DNA of 64,000 nt from an uncultured Spartobacteria bacterium. GTDB taxonomy: Bacteria; Verrucomicrobiota; Verrucomicrobiia; Chthoniobacterales; Chthoniobacteraceae. The stretch spans positions 1 to 64,000 of the forward strand of contig CAIZLD010000001.1 in assembly GCA_903933715.1 (NCBI GenBank), given 5' to 3'. Below are positions 54,841 to 63,340 of the stretch, piece after piece (within the stretch, counting starts at the first letter, position 1; each line of letters starts with the position of its first letter). Under the pieces are notes generated by a model. That model ran no database searches. It was not told where the DNA came from and worked only from the letters and a program-made list of their open reading frames with translations. The position numbers were made by a program, and so were the translations under genes.

Positions 54841-55994
54841 TCGAGAGTGGCGCGGAGGGCTTGGTCGAGGTCGGCGCGCAAATCCTCCACGTTTTCAATC
54901 CCGACCGAAAAGCGGACCAATCCATCCCGGATACCTACGGCGTGGCGGACTTTGACCGGGACTTGCGCGTGCGTCATCGTGGGCGGGTGGCAGACGAGGC
55001 TTTCGACCCCGCCGAGGCTTTCGGCCAGGGTGAAGAGCCGAAGCCGCCGGCAAAATTCCAACGCTTTTTGAGCCGGAAAATCGAACTCGGCAACGATCAT
55101 CCCCGAGCCGCCACGCATCTGCTTTTGAGCCAGCTCAAACTGCGGGTGACTGGGCAAAAACGGGTAGCGGACCAGCCGCACGCCGGGTTGGGTTTCAAGC
55201 CAGCGGGCCAGCTCCAGCGCGTTTGAGCAATGGCGTTCCATCCGAAGCGCAAGGGTCCGTTGGCCGCGTGTGGTCAGCCAGGCGTCGAACGGCCCCGGTT
55301 GCAGCCCGAGCGCTTTCTGCGCAAAAACCATCCGGGCGTGCCACGCTTTATCATTCGTGGCGACGATCCCGCCGAGGCAATCGCTGTGGCCGTTGATATA
55401 TTTGGTGGTTGAAGAAAGCGAGAGGGTCGCGCCGAGTTCCAGCGGCCGCTGAAGATACGGAGAGGCAAAAGTGTTATCGACCAGCGTGGGGGCGTCCACT
55501 TCGGCGGCGACCTTGGCAATCCCGGCGATGTCGATGATTTTGAGGAGCGGATTGGTCGGGCTTTCCAGCCAAACGAGCGTCGGACGGGCGCGCCGGATCT
55601 CCTCCCAATTCTCCTCGCGGCTCAAATCAACGTAGCGAACCTGTAGGCCGAATTTGTTGAAAACCCGCTCAAAAAGACGGTAAGTGCAGCCGTAAAGATT
55701 CTCCTCAGCCAAAACAAGGTCGCCGCTTTTAAGGCTCGAAACGACCGCCGTAATTGCGGAGACGCCGCTCGCAAAGCAGGTTGCAAACGAAGCCCCTTCC
55801 ATCGCCCCTACGCTCTCTTCGAGCAGCCGGAAATTGGGATTTCCCGAGCGGGTGTAGTCGAACCCGTCCAAATTGCCGCTTTCAAAAGTGGAGGTGAGGT
55901 AAACCGGCGGCATCACGGCTCCGGTTGAGCCGGTGAATCCCCGTCCTGAATGAACCGCCCGCGTCCCAAATCCGTCTCCATTTTCCGGTTGCAT
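54837..55994 (-). CDS. cystathionine gamma-synthase/lyase-type PLP enzyme, short form
   Basis: PLP enzyme of 385 aa, typical size for MetB/MetC/cystathionine gamma-lyase. Motifs: FGTRAVHSGRGFTGSTGAV, DYTRSGNPNFRLLEE, SGVSAITAVVSSLKSGD, LVWLESPTNPLL, VDNTFASPYLQRPLELGA and the PLP Lys in SSTTKYINGHSDCLGG. C-terminal LAESLGGVESLVCHPPTMTH and RFSVGIENVEDL are conserved. The pair of neighbouring family members may catalyse successive transsulfuration steps. It follows the Rrf2 gene after six bases. Confidence 0.88.
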   Translation of the reverse strand: MQPENGDGFGTRAVHSGRGFTGSTGAVMPPVYLTSTFESGNLDGFDYTRSGNPNFRLLEESVGAMEGASFATCFASGVSAITAVVSSLKSGDLVLAEENLYGCTYRLFERVFNKFGLQVRYVDLSREENWEEIRRARPTLVWLESPTNPLLKIIDIAGIAKVAAEVDAPTLVDNTFASPYLQRPLELGATLSLSSTTKYINGHSDCLGGIVATNDKAWHARMVFAQKALGLQPGPFDAWLTTRGQRTLALRMERHCSNALELARWLETQPGVRLVRYPFLPSHPQFELAQKQMRGGSGMIVAEFDFPAQKALEFCRRLRLFTLAESLGGVESLVCHPPTMTHAQVPVKVRHAVGIRDGLVRFSVGIENVEDLRADLDQALRATLE

Positions 55995-56000
55995 AAAGAT

Positions 56001-56459
56001 TTAGATCACGTAATCAGGCCCGTTAGCATCGGCGCTCAAGTTGCGGGCGCGCTCGCAAAGATCGGCAAGCGTGATGCTTTCGAGGACTTTCAAGACCGCC
56101 TCGCCGACTTCCTTCATCACGCTTCGAATGGCAAGCTGGACCTCGTCCGGTTTCTCCCGTTTGTGTCCCGGCCCGTCGTTTTCCGGGGGAGCAGGCAAGA
56201 GCCCCCCTTCCACATAACGGATCAGTTCCGCCAGGGTAATCTGCTCCGGGGGCCGCGCCAATTGATAGCCGCCCGCAATGCCCCGGCGGCTTTCCACAAA
56301 TCCTCCCGTTTTTACGTCATTGAGAATTTGTTCGAGGAACCGTTTGGGAATGTTTTGCTGCTCAGAGATCGCCTGAATCCGAATGATCCCTTTGCCATAA
56401 TGCTCCCCCAGCACGATAAGCGCGCGCAAAGCATAATCCCCACGAAGCGAAAGTTTCAT
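56001..56459 (-). CDS. Rrf2-family transcriptional regulator
   Basis: Rrf2 repressor of 152 aa. The winged helix-turn-helix covers MKLSLRGDYALRALIVLGEH to RIQAISEQQNIPKRFLEQIL, and wing SRRGIAGGYQLARPPEQI. It has a single Cys (ADLCERA) and lacks the three-Cys cluster of IscR, so it is more like CymR, the regulator of cysteine metabolism. It is the first gene of an operon with two sulfur amino-acid PLP enzymes, which fits. A candidate promoter and palindrome lie directly upstream; the ATG is about six bases from the -10 box, suggesting a leaderless mRNA. Confidence 0.9.
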   Translation of the reverse strand: MKLSLRGDYALRALIVLGEHYGKGIIRIQAISEQQNIPKRFLEQILNDVKTGGFVESRRGIAGGYQLARPPEQITLAELIRYVEGGLLPAPPENDGPGHKREKPDEVQLAIRSVMKEVGEAVLKVLESITLADLCERARNLSADANGPDYVI

Positions 56460-56465
56460 CCCAAC

Positions 56466-56494
56466 ATTATCGTAATCTCAATAGAGAAAATCAA
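56466..56494 (-). promoter_or_regulatory. putative sigma70-like promoter with overlapping palindrome, upstream of the Rrf2 gene
   Basis: On the minus strand, TTGATT (56489-56494) and GATAAT (56466-56471) are separated by 17 bases. The spacer includes TCTCTATTGAGA (56476-56487), near-palindromic with TCTC/GAGA arms, placed where an Rrf2 dimer would block RNA polymerase. The expected start of transcription falls at the ATG. This is inferred from sequence only. Confidence 0.5.
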
Positions 56495-56536
56495 GTTTAG
56501 AGTATCTCTCAAAAAACTTTTCGTAATTCAATGCTT

Positions 56537-56723
56537 TCTGCCACCCCGTTGGGGTGAGGCGCTTTGGCTTTGGCTTCCGGTGGTATCGCTGACGCTCAAC
56601 CACCGGCTATTGGCTTTGAATCCTTCGGACTCATTCCTGTTGATTCGTTCCTGTTTAGCACCACTCGCGCTAAACAGGAACATGGATTCAGAAAACCGCG
56701 ACTGCTTTAGATGTCGATTCTGC
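56537..56723. repeat. single-arm copy of the family G repeat
   Basis: It begins tctgccaccccgttggggtg, carries the ccggtggtatcgctgacgctcaaccaccgg core at 56578-56608, and ends atgtcgattctgc at 56711-56723. The next base is the first of the minus-strand stop codon of the old-yellow-enzyme gene. Inside is a 12-base hairpin (56648-56659 and 56669-56680, ttcctgtttagc). Confidence 0.8.
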
Positions 56724-58178
56724 TTACCCCTTCTTGATCTGCTTCAAAAGCGGAGCCTCCGGCGCGCTCTTGTAAAAGTGATCCAGCGGATAGCACCCCG
56801 AAGGCAGCCCGTTGCGGGGGGCGGTCGTGCAATCGCTAAACGTGCGGCAAATCAAGCGGGTTTCCAATTTCCCCGTTTCCGTCGCATCGGCCAGCATGCG
56901 CGGATACGAGAGCGCCGTGCGCCCGATGCCTACGCTATCCACAAATCCGTTGCGCAAATAATATTGAGCCACCTGCGGCATGTACTCCTGCAAATAGGAA
57001 TACCCGGTCCCCACCAAAATCAAATCAGGGAAGTGCGCCTTGAGTTCCTTGACGACATTAATCTGCCGCGCACAGCCCACGAGCGGCTCCTCCAGTAATT
57101 GATAGCCATCTGAAGGCGGATAAGCCGCCGGACGCCCGATGTGCGGATTGTAGTAAGGACTGCCCGCCGAGAGGTTCACAAGCCGGATATCGAGCTGCTG
57201 GCAAAGATTCAAAAACTCAATGGTCTCTGTTAAATCGTATTGTGTAGGGTTCTCTTGATTGATCCCAAATCCGTAACGATACGGCAGGCAATGCGAAAAC
57301 TCCTCGGGGATGCCGGGCCCAAGGCAACCCGGCTGGCTCAAAGTGGGATCGGGCTTGTACGGAACGGCATCAAAGGCGCTTAACCGCACGCCGATTCCCA
57401 TGGTCGGAACCGTGGCGCGGATCGCCGCGACAATTTCGCGCAGCGGCCGCGTCCGATTTTCAAACGAGCCGCCATAAATGCCGGGCCGCGTGTGGGCTCC
57501 GAGAAACTCGTGCAGCAAATAGCCATGGCAATGCTTGATATCGACAAAATCCGCGCCGACTTCCGACGCGATCTTAGCCGCTTTTGCATAATCATCCACC
57601 AGCCGCTTCATCTCGTCGTCCGACATGATTTGCGCGTCGCTCGTGACGTTGAATTTTTTGTCGAGAATCGGGTGCCGATACGCCACGCGCGATTCGAGCC
57701 GCTTTTTGTCATTGGGGCGGCAGAACCGTCCTGAATGCGTGAGCTGAAAGCCGACGATGAGATCGCCGGTCGATCCAAAATTTTTCTGATGCGCGGCCAC
57801 GAGCGCCTCGCGGAGCTTTGCCAGCCCGGCCTTGTTCTCCTCGTTGATGATGATCTGGTTGGGGTTGGCCCGCCCCTCCGGCTTGACGGCCATCGCCTCG
57901 CCGCCCCAGATCAGCTTGGCCCCGCTCTCGCCAAAACGCTCCCAACGGCGAATCATCGGCTCGGTGATCCCGCCCGTGGTCGTCCCGTCCCAGCCTTCCA
58001 TCGGGTGAACGCACCAGCGGTTGCCGATCGTGCGGCCTTGCCACGGAATCGCGGCGGTCAATGGAGATTCGGCGCCCAGGGCTATGGTGTCCTCGGCCTG
58101 GAGGTCGATCCCGAGCGAAGCCACATATTCGCGGAACGCTTCAATGGTGCGGAGAGTGGGAATGCGTGTGATTTTCAT
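56724..58178 (-). CDS. old-yellow-enzyme-family NADH:flavin oxidoreductase
   Basis: FMN-dependent TIM-barrel oxidoreductase of 484 aa. The start at 58178 avoids an upstream tract overlapping the GH88 gene. Motifs: NRWCVHPMEGWDGTTTGGI at the FMN end, ESGAKLIWGGEAMAVKPEG, FQLTHSGRFCRPND, the substrate-binding HCHGYLLHEFLGAHTRPGIY and GSFENRTRPLREIV, and a late FMN-phosphate site VGTGYSYLQ. Cofactor donor and substrate are unknown. It is the last gene of a three-gene minus-strand unit behind an SDR and a GH88-like enzyme, suggesting a carbohydrate-related role. Confidence 0.85.
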   Translation of the reverse strand: MKITRIPTLRTIEAFREYVASLGIDLQAEDTIALGAESPLTAAIPWQGRTIGNRWCVHPMEGWDGTTTGGITEPMIRRWERFGESGAKLIWGGEAMAVKPEGRANPNQIIINEENKAGLAKLREALVAAHQKNFGSTGDLIVGFQLTHSGRFCRPNDKKRLESRVAYRHPILDKKFNVTSDAQIMSDDEMKRLVDDYAKAAKIASEVGADFVDIKHCHGYLLHEFLGAHTRPGIYGGSFENRTRPLREIVAAIRATVPTMGIGVRLSAFDAVPYKPDPTLSQPGCLGPGIPEEFSHCLPYRYGFGINQENPTQYDLTETIEFLNLCQQLDIRLVNLSAGSPYYNPHIGRPAAYPPSDGYQLLEEPLVGCARQINVVKELKAHFPDLILVGTGYSYLQEYMPQVAQYYLRNGFVDSVGIGRTALSYPRMLADATETGKLETRLICRTFSDCTTAPRNGLPSGCYPLDHFYKSAPEAPLLKQIKKG

Positions 58179-58188
58179 GGGATTCGGT

Positions 58189-59562
58189 CTATTTAAAAAA
58201 TTGAAGATACGGCTTTTGTTCGGCTTCGCGTTGAATGAGCAAGGCGAGTTCGCGGGCATGGTAATCGCCCCACATACTCGACTCTCCGCACGGGACTTGC
58301 TGGCCTGTGGGGATATGATCCCAGCCATTGGGCCGGTGATAAACGCTGTGAAGAATCAACCCCTGGTGGTTCGGGTCCGCACTCAAATAAATATCGCCAA
58401 AAAGGGTTTCAGCCACGGTAAGCCCGGCCTGCCAGTAGCGTTTCCCGGCCTCGTCACCCCGCGCCATCAAATAGCGTCCGAGCCGGAGCAGCCCTTGCGC
58501 CGCAATCGCCGCCGCCGAACTGTCCACCGGTTCGTATTCGTTGAATGGCTCTGCCGGACGGTCCAGATAATCGCCCAGTTTATGCAACAGCGGCGCGCCT
58601 GCATCCCAGTAAGGAATCCCATCGGTGGGGGTTTCTTTTAAATAAAAATCCGCCGTCGCCAATGCGGGGCGCAGGAACTCCTCCTCCAGCGCGGCACGCC
58701 CGCCGAACGGCTCCAGCTCTGCATCGGCGAGCGTAGCCAAAAATTCCAGCTGCTCCGGATAACCGCACAAAATCCAGGCGAGCCCGCGAGTCCAGGTCGT
58801 GAACGGAGCATACCCTTGCTGGGAATTGGGGCAGCGGTAAGCGCCGTTGTTGACGTTGAAAAGACTCTCGTGCGCGGTGCGCCCCCAAACGTCGTAGGCA
58901 TCGCGTCCCTCCCCGTAATAAACCGCGTATTTTGCCGTGGCGCGCGCGTGTAAAACCAGGCGTTCCAAAAGCGAAATCTTCAAATCCTGCTCGCCCATCA
59001 ATGATTGCCCAAGCTGGTGCGCCACGGCCAGCGCCCGCAAGGAACGAATGGTGTCCGCAAACAGCGAATGCGGCCCATTGAATGAATAGATAAACCCGCC
59101 GCCATCCACCGTTGGAGTCCAGCGCGTGGCCTGCACCGCGCCCGAGCATTTCAGCGCGAGATCGTAAAAATGGCGCTCATATTCTCCGGCATCAAAGCGC
59201 CCCTCGCCCGCCAACCGGCGCAGATTCCCATAGGAGCTGACGTTGTTGAACCCGTGATCGTGAACCCCGGTATGCGTGAGGTGATGCGACATCCGCGTCA
59301 ATGTCTTGTGGCGTCCCAGCTCCAGAAACGCGGTGTCCCCGGTGGCGTCAAATTGTAAAATCGCCGAGCCATAGACAAACCCCTGGGTCCACTCTGTCCA
59401 GCCCCGGGCCGTGTATCTGCCCTGGACTGTGAAAACCGGCGTCGCATTTCCCGGCACGTCGTCCCGGTCAATGGAAAGAATTTTGGGGGCGGACGCCTCC
59501 CACAAATTGCGGATTTTCCCGAGGAGCCCTGCGGGGGTGATTTGGTGATTGATTTGAATCAT
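58189..59562 (-). CDS. GH88-like unsaturated glucuronyl hydrolase-family protein
   Basis: Protein of 457 aa with an (alpha/alpha)6-barrel pattern. The segment GVHDHGFNNVSSYG (about residues 99-112) matches the catalytic HDxGF motif of glycoside hydrolase family 88. Further: TTWTRGLAWILCGYPEQ, PTDGIPYWDAGAP, VDSSAAAIAAQGLLRLGRYL, and CGESSMWGDYHARELALL near the end. Family members release unsaturated uronic residues from oligosaccharides produced by lyases. No signal peptide is seen, so it probably acts on imported oligosaccharides. The half MITE lies seven bases upstream of its start. Confidence 0.8.
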   Translation of the reverse strand: MIQINHQITPAGLLGKIRNLWEASAPKILSIDRDDVPGNATPVFTVQGRYTARGWTEWTQGFVYGSAILQFDATGDTAFLELGRHKTLTRMSHHLTHTGVHDHGFNNVSSYGNLRRLAGEGRFDAGEYERHFYDLALKCSGAVQATRWTPTVDGGGFIYSFNGPHSLFADTIRSLRALAVAHQLGQSLMGEQDLKISLLERLVLHARATAKYAVYYGEGRDAYDVWGRTAHESLFNVNNGAYRCPNSQQGYAPFTTWTRGLAWILCGYPEQLEFLATLADAELEPFGGRAALEEEFLRPALATADFYLKETPTDGIPYWDAGAPLLHKLGDYLDRPAEPFNEYEPVDSSAAAIAAQGLLRLGRYLMARGDEAGKRYWQAGLTVAETLFGDIYLSADPNHQGLILHSVYHRPNGWDHIPTGQQVPCGESSMWGDYHARELALLIQREAEQKPYLQFFK

Positions 59563-59569
59563 AACGGGT

Positions 59570-59610
59570 TAGGTAGTGTCGTCACGAGAGTCGCATGACA
59601 GGCACAAAGG
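59570..59610. repeat. truncated copy of the 83-bp MITE-like element
   Basis: The first 34 bases match 9120-9153 exactly (taggtagtgtcgtcacgaga and on), then it decays after 59603. The right inverted end is absent. It lies between the SDR and GH88 genes. Confidence 0.75.
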
Positions 59611-59642
59611 ATTTTTTTGATATCATTTTTTCGCCACTCTCT

Positions 59643-60425
59643 CTAAAGCGTGCGAATGTGAAAGCCGCCGTCGATCTGGAAAATTTGACCTGTTGAGTAG
59701 GGAAACGCTCCCCCGGCAATCGAGACGACGCATTTGCCGATGTCCGACGGGGTTCCCCACCGGTTGATCGGCGCGAGGCCTTCGGCAAAAAGGCGGTCGT
59801 ATTTTTCCTTCACTGCCCCGGTCATTTCCGTGGCAATCACGCCCGGCTGGATTTCGTAGACATTGATCCCAAACTCCGCGAGCCGGGCTGCGTAAAGTTT
59901 GGTCATCATCGAGAGCCCCGCCTTCGCCACGCAATAATCGCCCCGGTTCACCGAAGCCGTGAATGCCGAAATGCTCGTCAACGTGACCACCGCGCGCGGG
60001 CAACCGGGCAGCGGCTCACAACTGGCCATGAACTTGGCCGCGAGCTGCGTCAGAAAATAGGGACCTTTCAAATTGATCGCAATCAACCGGTCAAAGCTCT
60101 CCTCCCCGGCTTCGAGCAGATCGGCGCGGACATTGGGGGCGACCCCGGCGTTATTGACCAGCAAATCGAGCCGCCCAAACTCCGAGCGCACAAACTCGAT
60201 CAGTCGGACCCGGTCGCCTTCGAGCGAAATATCGGCTTGAGCAATTTTGACGCGGATCGGATGCCCGCCCGCCGCCGCCTGGCAAAGCTGCTGGCATTCG
60301 AGAGCCGCCGCTTGGTTTCCCGCGTAATTAATCACGAGGTCGTGGGTGCCTGCCTGGGCGAGTTCAAGAGCGATCCCCCGGCCAATGCCACGGGAGGAAC
60401 CAGTAATGAGGGCAACGGGATTCAT
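59643..60425 (-). CDS. short-chain dehydrogenase/reductase (3-ketoacyl-ACP reductase-like)
   Basis: SDR of 260 aa. NAD(P) motif [17 protein letters not shown] at residues 6-22, NNAG in [15 protein letters not shown], Ser in TLTSISAF, catalytic Tyr and Lys in GDYCVAKAG, and the end pattern [18 protein letters not shown]. It reads most like 3-oxoacyl-ACP reductase but the operon (GH88-like hydrolase and OYE) suggests a sugar or sugar-acid dehydrogenase. It is first in the unit and faces the AraC regulator. Confidence 0.87.
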   Translation of the reverse strand: MNPVALITGSSRGIGRGIALELAQAGTHDLVINYAGNQAAALECQQLCQAAAGGHPIRVKIAQADISLEGDRVRLIEFVRSEFGRLDLLVNNAGVAPNVRADLLEAGEESFDRLIAINLKGPYFLTQLAAKFMASCEPLPGCPRAVVTLTSISAFTASVNRGDYCVAKAGLSMMTKLYAARLAEFGINVYEIQPGVIATEMTGAVKEKYDRLFAEGLAPINRWGTPSDIGKCVVSIAGGAFPYSTGQIFQIDGGFHIRTL

Positions 60426-60460
60426 GGGGCGACAATATAGGAAAAAGAGATCCCTTTGGA

Positions 60461-60488
60461 TAGCACAGCGCCGTTAATTATTAGCACA
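60461..60488. promoter_or_regulatory. candidate AraC operator: two TAGCACA direct repeats
   Basis: TAGCACA occurs at 60461-60467 and 60482-60488, start-to-start 21 bases, the spacing of two turns of DNA preferred by AraC-type dimers. It lies in the divergent region between the SDR gene and the AraC gene. A binding role is inferred. Confidence 0.5.
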
Positions 60489-60558
60489 AAATCACCCAAA
60501 TGGACCGGATTGAGTTGCAGCCCGGGCCGTTTTGGCGCAGTTTAAGAGCAGTTTTCCG

Positions 60559-61533
60559 ATGCCAAATCCGCCCCAATTGATCCAGAGCCCGCTCAACCCC
60601 CACTGGTTGATCCCCAAAGGCTGGGAGCAGATTCTGGGAATGCAGATCGATTACCGGCTGGGGCATTCCGCGCTCCATCTCTGGCGGGTTCAATGGAACC
60701 AGCATATCGGCCTGGACAAAGGGGCAAAACCGCACGCCCACCCTCATCACCAGCTCTTGTATTATCAGCGTGGCGAAGGCCATTTGCGCGCCAACGGCGA
60801 GCAGTACACTGTTAAAAAAGGGAGCATTTTTTTTGTTCCGGCCGGTTGCGAGCATGAATTCACCAGCGCCCATGCGGAAGCTGCGCTTTGCCTCGCGCTC
60901 GATTTCACCATCGCGCAGGACGCCGCGTTTGACCAACTCGACATCAGCGGGTTGCCGATGAACGACGAAGAGGCGGTATTATTAAGCCTGCTTCACCCCG
61001 AACTGGCCCGCCCTTTTGCCTTGCGCCCGGTGGATCAAACCCAGGTGGACGCATGCATCGAGGCAATTGTGGGCGAGAACGACCGCCGGGAACTCGGCTA
61101 TGCGCCGATGATCCAGGCCCACTTGTTGCGCCTGATCTCGCATTGTCTGCGAGCAACGCAACGGGCGCACGGATTTGGCGAACATTTCCGGCACACAGCC
61201 TGGCGGCACACGTTGATGGCCGAACGCGCCTTGGCCATCATCCATGAGCACGCGACCCGGATCGATCCGGATTTGAGGCTCGCGGAAGTCGCTCGCGCCT
61301 GTTCGGTGAGCCCCAATCAGCTCAACCGGATTTTGAAGCGAGCTGCCGGATCGACTTTCCGGCAAATCGTCCTCCGGCATCGGCTCGAACACGCGGCGGA
61401 ACTGCTCCGTTCGGGTCAGGCAAACTGCACCGAAGCCGCGTTCGATGCCGGTTTTAGCGACAGCAACTATTTTGCGCGGGCGTTCCGGAAAGTATTTGGG
61501 CATTCGCCGTCCGATCTGGGCCGCAAAGGTTGA
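60559..61533 (+). CDS. AraC-family transcriptional regulator with cupin sensor domain
   Basis: Regulator of 324 aa. The N-terminal cupin (about 20-130) includes HAHPHHQLLYYQRGEGHLRA and VKKGSIFFVPAGCEHEF, typical of carbohydrate sensors. The C-terminal AraC DNA-binding domain (about 225-320) has two helix-turn-helix units: LRLAEVARACSVSPNQLNRI and CTEAAFDAGFSDSNYFARAF with RKVFGHSPSDL. Start ATG at 60559; a TTG at 60532 is in frame. It is divergent to the SDR/GH88/OYE operon, so it probably controls that operon. Confidence 0.9.
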   Translation: MPNPPQLIQSPLNPHWLIPKGWEQILGMQIDYRLGHSALHLWRVQWNQHIGLDKGAKPHAHPHHQLLYYQRGEGHLRANGEQYTVKKGSIFFVPAGCEHEFTSAHAEAALCLALDFTIAQDAAFDQLDISGLPMNDEEAVLLSLLHPELARPFALRPVDQTQVDACIEAIVGENDRRELGYAPMIQAHLLRLISHCLRATQRAHGFGEHFRHTAWRHTLMAERALAIIHEHATRIDPDLRLAEVARACSVSPNQLNRILKRAAGSTFRQIVLRHRLEHAAELLRSGQANCTEAAFDAGFSDSNYFARAFRKVFGHSPSDLGRKG

Positions 61534-61544
61534 GCCACTTTCAA

Positions 61545-61871
61545 TCAATTCTTGCGCGGTTTGACGAAGCCGTCCAGGAGATGCAAAAAAGCGAGGATCG
61601 GGTGGCGCAGGGCCATCCGTGGCCCGGCATAACGCATCACTTCTCTCACCGCCTCCCGCATCGCCGGACGGTAACAATGGACGGCACATTTCGCACACGT
61701 CGGTTTCGCCGCCTGGAATGGGCACCGATCGATGCGCTGCATCGCATACCCGGCCAATTGCGCGCACGACGCGCAAAGCGTTCTGCCGCCATGCCGCCCA
61801 CGACAAAATATCCCGATCATTAACCGAACGGTATCCCGCTCCCGCTGCATTCGCTTTTGGCTCTTGGTCAT
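61545..61871 (-). CDS. YgbA-family protein (nitrous-oxide/NO-stimulated promoter group)
   Basis: Small cytoplasmic protein of 108 aa matching the YgbA family. Family-typical pieces: [14 protein letters not shown], a Cys-rich middle [15 protein letters not shown] with [19 protein letters not shown], and the end [20 protein letters not shown]. Four to six Cys may bind a cluster or zinc. In gammaproteobacteria the gene is induced by nitrogen oxides; the function is unknown. It is tail-to-tail with araC and divergent from aroF. Confidence 0.85.
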   Translation of the reverse strand: MTKSQKRMQRERDTVRLMIGIFCRGRHGGRTLCASCAQLAGYAMQRIDRCPFQAAKPTCAKCAVHCYRPAMREAVREVMRYAGPRMALRHPILAFLHLLDGFVKPRKN

Positions 61872-61947
61872 CTCCTCAGGATGTGCGTATAATGGCGCAA
61901 AATACGCGCTTCCGCTTGGAAAGCCAAGCCACAGCCGACCCTATCTT

Positions 61948-62961
61948 ATGATTCTCATCACCAAACCGAACACGACCGAAGCCCAGATCGACCATATCAT
62001 CGAACGCATTGCCCAATGGGGGTTGCGCTGCGAAGTGAGCCGGGGCGAGTCCCGGGTGGTCATCGGGGTCATTGGAGCCGAAGATCACATTCGCGAAAAA
62101 CCGCTCGCCGCTCTGCCCGGGGTCGAGTCGGTCACTCCGGTTTTGAAGCCCTACAAGCTCGTTTCTTATGAATTTCGCGGAATGCACAGCCCGGTTTCGG
62201 TTGGCGGAGTTCAGGTGGGCGGGGCGGAAGTGGTGGTAATGAGCGGGCCGTGCTCGGTGGAAAGCCGCGAACAGATCGTCTCGATTGCACAAGATATCAA
62301 AGCGGCCGGGGCGCGCATTCTCCGGGGCGGAGCTTTTAAACCGCGCACTTCCCCCTATTCGTTCCAGGGGCTGGGCGTGGAGGGGCTCAAACTGCTCGCC
62401 GAAGCCCGGGAAGTCACCGGCCTGCCAGTGATTACAGAGATCATGGACACCAAGGATCTGGAAGCCGTCGAAGATTATGCCGACTGTTTGCAGGTCGGGG
62501 CGCGCAACATGCAGAACTTCTCGCTTTTAAAGGAAGTGGGGCGCAGCAAGCTCCCGGTGATGCTCAAACGCGGCATGAGCGCCACGATCAAAGATTTCCT
62601 GATGAGCGCGGAATACATTTTAAGTGAGGGAAACTTCAATGTCATCCTCTGCGAGCGGGGCATCCGCACCTTCGAGACATATACGCGGAACACGCTCGAT
62701 CTCAATGCCATTCCGGTTTTGAAAGCCGAGACCCACCTGCCGGTTGTGGTGGACCCGACCCACGGGATCGGGTTGCGCGAGCACGTCGCCGCGATGTCTG
62801 CCGCAGCCGTTGCCGCCGGAGCGGACGGTTTGATGGTGGAAGTCCATAACTCCCCCGAACTCGCCAAGAGCGACGGCGAACAGGCGCTGCTGCCCGAAGA
62901 ATTCGGATGTCTGATGGCCCGTGTCCGCGCGGTAGCTCACGCCGTGGGCCGGAGCGCGTAA
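61948..62961 (+). CDS. aroF: 3-deoxy-7-phosphoheptulonate (DAHP) synthase, type I beta with N-terminal ferredoxin-like domain
   Basis: DAHP synthase of 337 aa, first step of the shikimate pathway. Residues 1 to about 72 form a small ferredoxin-like regulatory domain ([20 protein letters not shown]). The catalytic TIM barrel follows: [84 protein letters not shown] and [16 protein letters not shown]. Domain order is like that of the Thermotoga enzyme. The start at 61948 is the first ATG directly before the domain; in-frame codons further upstream have no domain character. Confidence 0.93.
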   Translation: MILITKPNTTEAQIDHIIERIAQWGLRCEVSRGESRVVIGVIGAEDHIREKPLAALPGVESVTPVLKPYKLVSYEFRGMHSPVSVGGVQVGGAEVVVMSGPCSVESREQIVSIAQDIKAAGARILRGGAFKPRTSPYSFQGLGVEGLKLLAEAREVTGLPVITEIMDTKDLEAVEDYADCLQVGARNMQNFSLLKEVGRSKLPVMLKRGMSATIKDFLMSAEYILSEGNFNVILCERGIRTFETYTRNTLDLNAIPVLKAETHLPVVVDPTHGIGLREHVAAMSAAAVAAGADGLMVEVHNSPELAKSDGEQALLPEEFGCLMARVRAVAHAVGRSA

Positions 62962-62969
62962 CTGACGCC

Positions 62970-63251
62970 CTACCAAGTTCCAAACGGCGGAGCTTGTTCC
63001 CAGTTCAGGTTGTCGGGCTGATAATAGAGCGGGCCTCCGGCCAAATGCCAGAGCCCGTCGGGATCATTCTGATCCATCAAGCTCGAATAGCAGTTTAACG
63101 GCGGCTTGAAGCTCGCACCCATTTGCGCGCAAACATCGCGGTTTTCGACCCGGCATTCCCGAACCGGGATCGGGCATTGGCAACCGGTCATCAACAGACC
63201 GGAAAATGAAAGACAAAGCGCCGCGACGCTTTGAATCTTTGTTGACTCCAT
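62970..63251 (-). CDS. small lipoprotein, 93 aa
   Basis: Exported lipoprotein of 93 aa. The start at 63251 yields a signal peptide with SGLLMTGCQCP lipobox (Cys near 24). The mature part is short with several Cys (VRECRVENRDVCAQMG and LNCYSSL) that could form disulfides and ends GGPLYYQPDNLNWEQ. No family is recognised. The end lies eight bases from the aroF stop, tail-to-tail, and the next gene upstream is the receiver-HPt protein. Confidence 0.6.
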   Translation of the reverse strand: MESTKIQSVAALCLSFSGLLMTGCQCPIPVRECRVENRDVCAQMGASFKPPLNCYSSLMDQNDPDGLWHLAGGPLYYQPDNLNWEQAPPFGTW

Positions 63252-63340
63252 GCCCCGATTTCGGGCTGAGCGGGCATTTCGGCCCGGCAAAAGAGGCCCA
63301 CCGGGGTGGCAAGGATAATAGCCCGTAATGGCTAACCACG

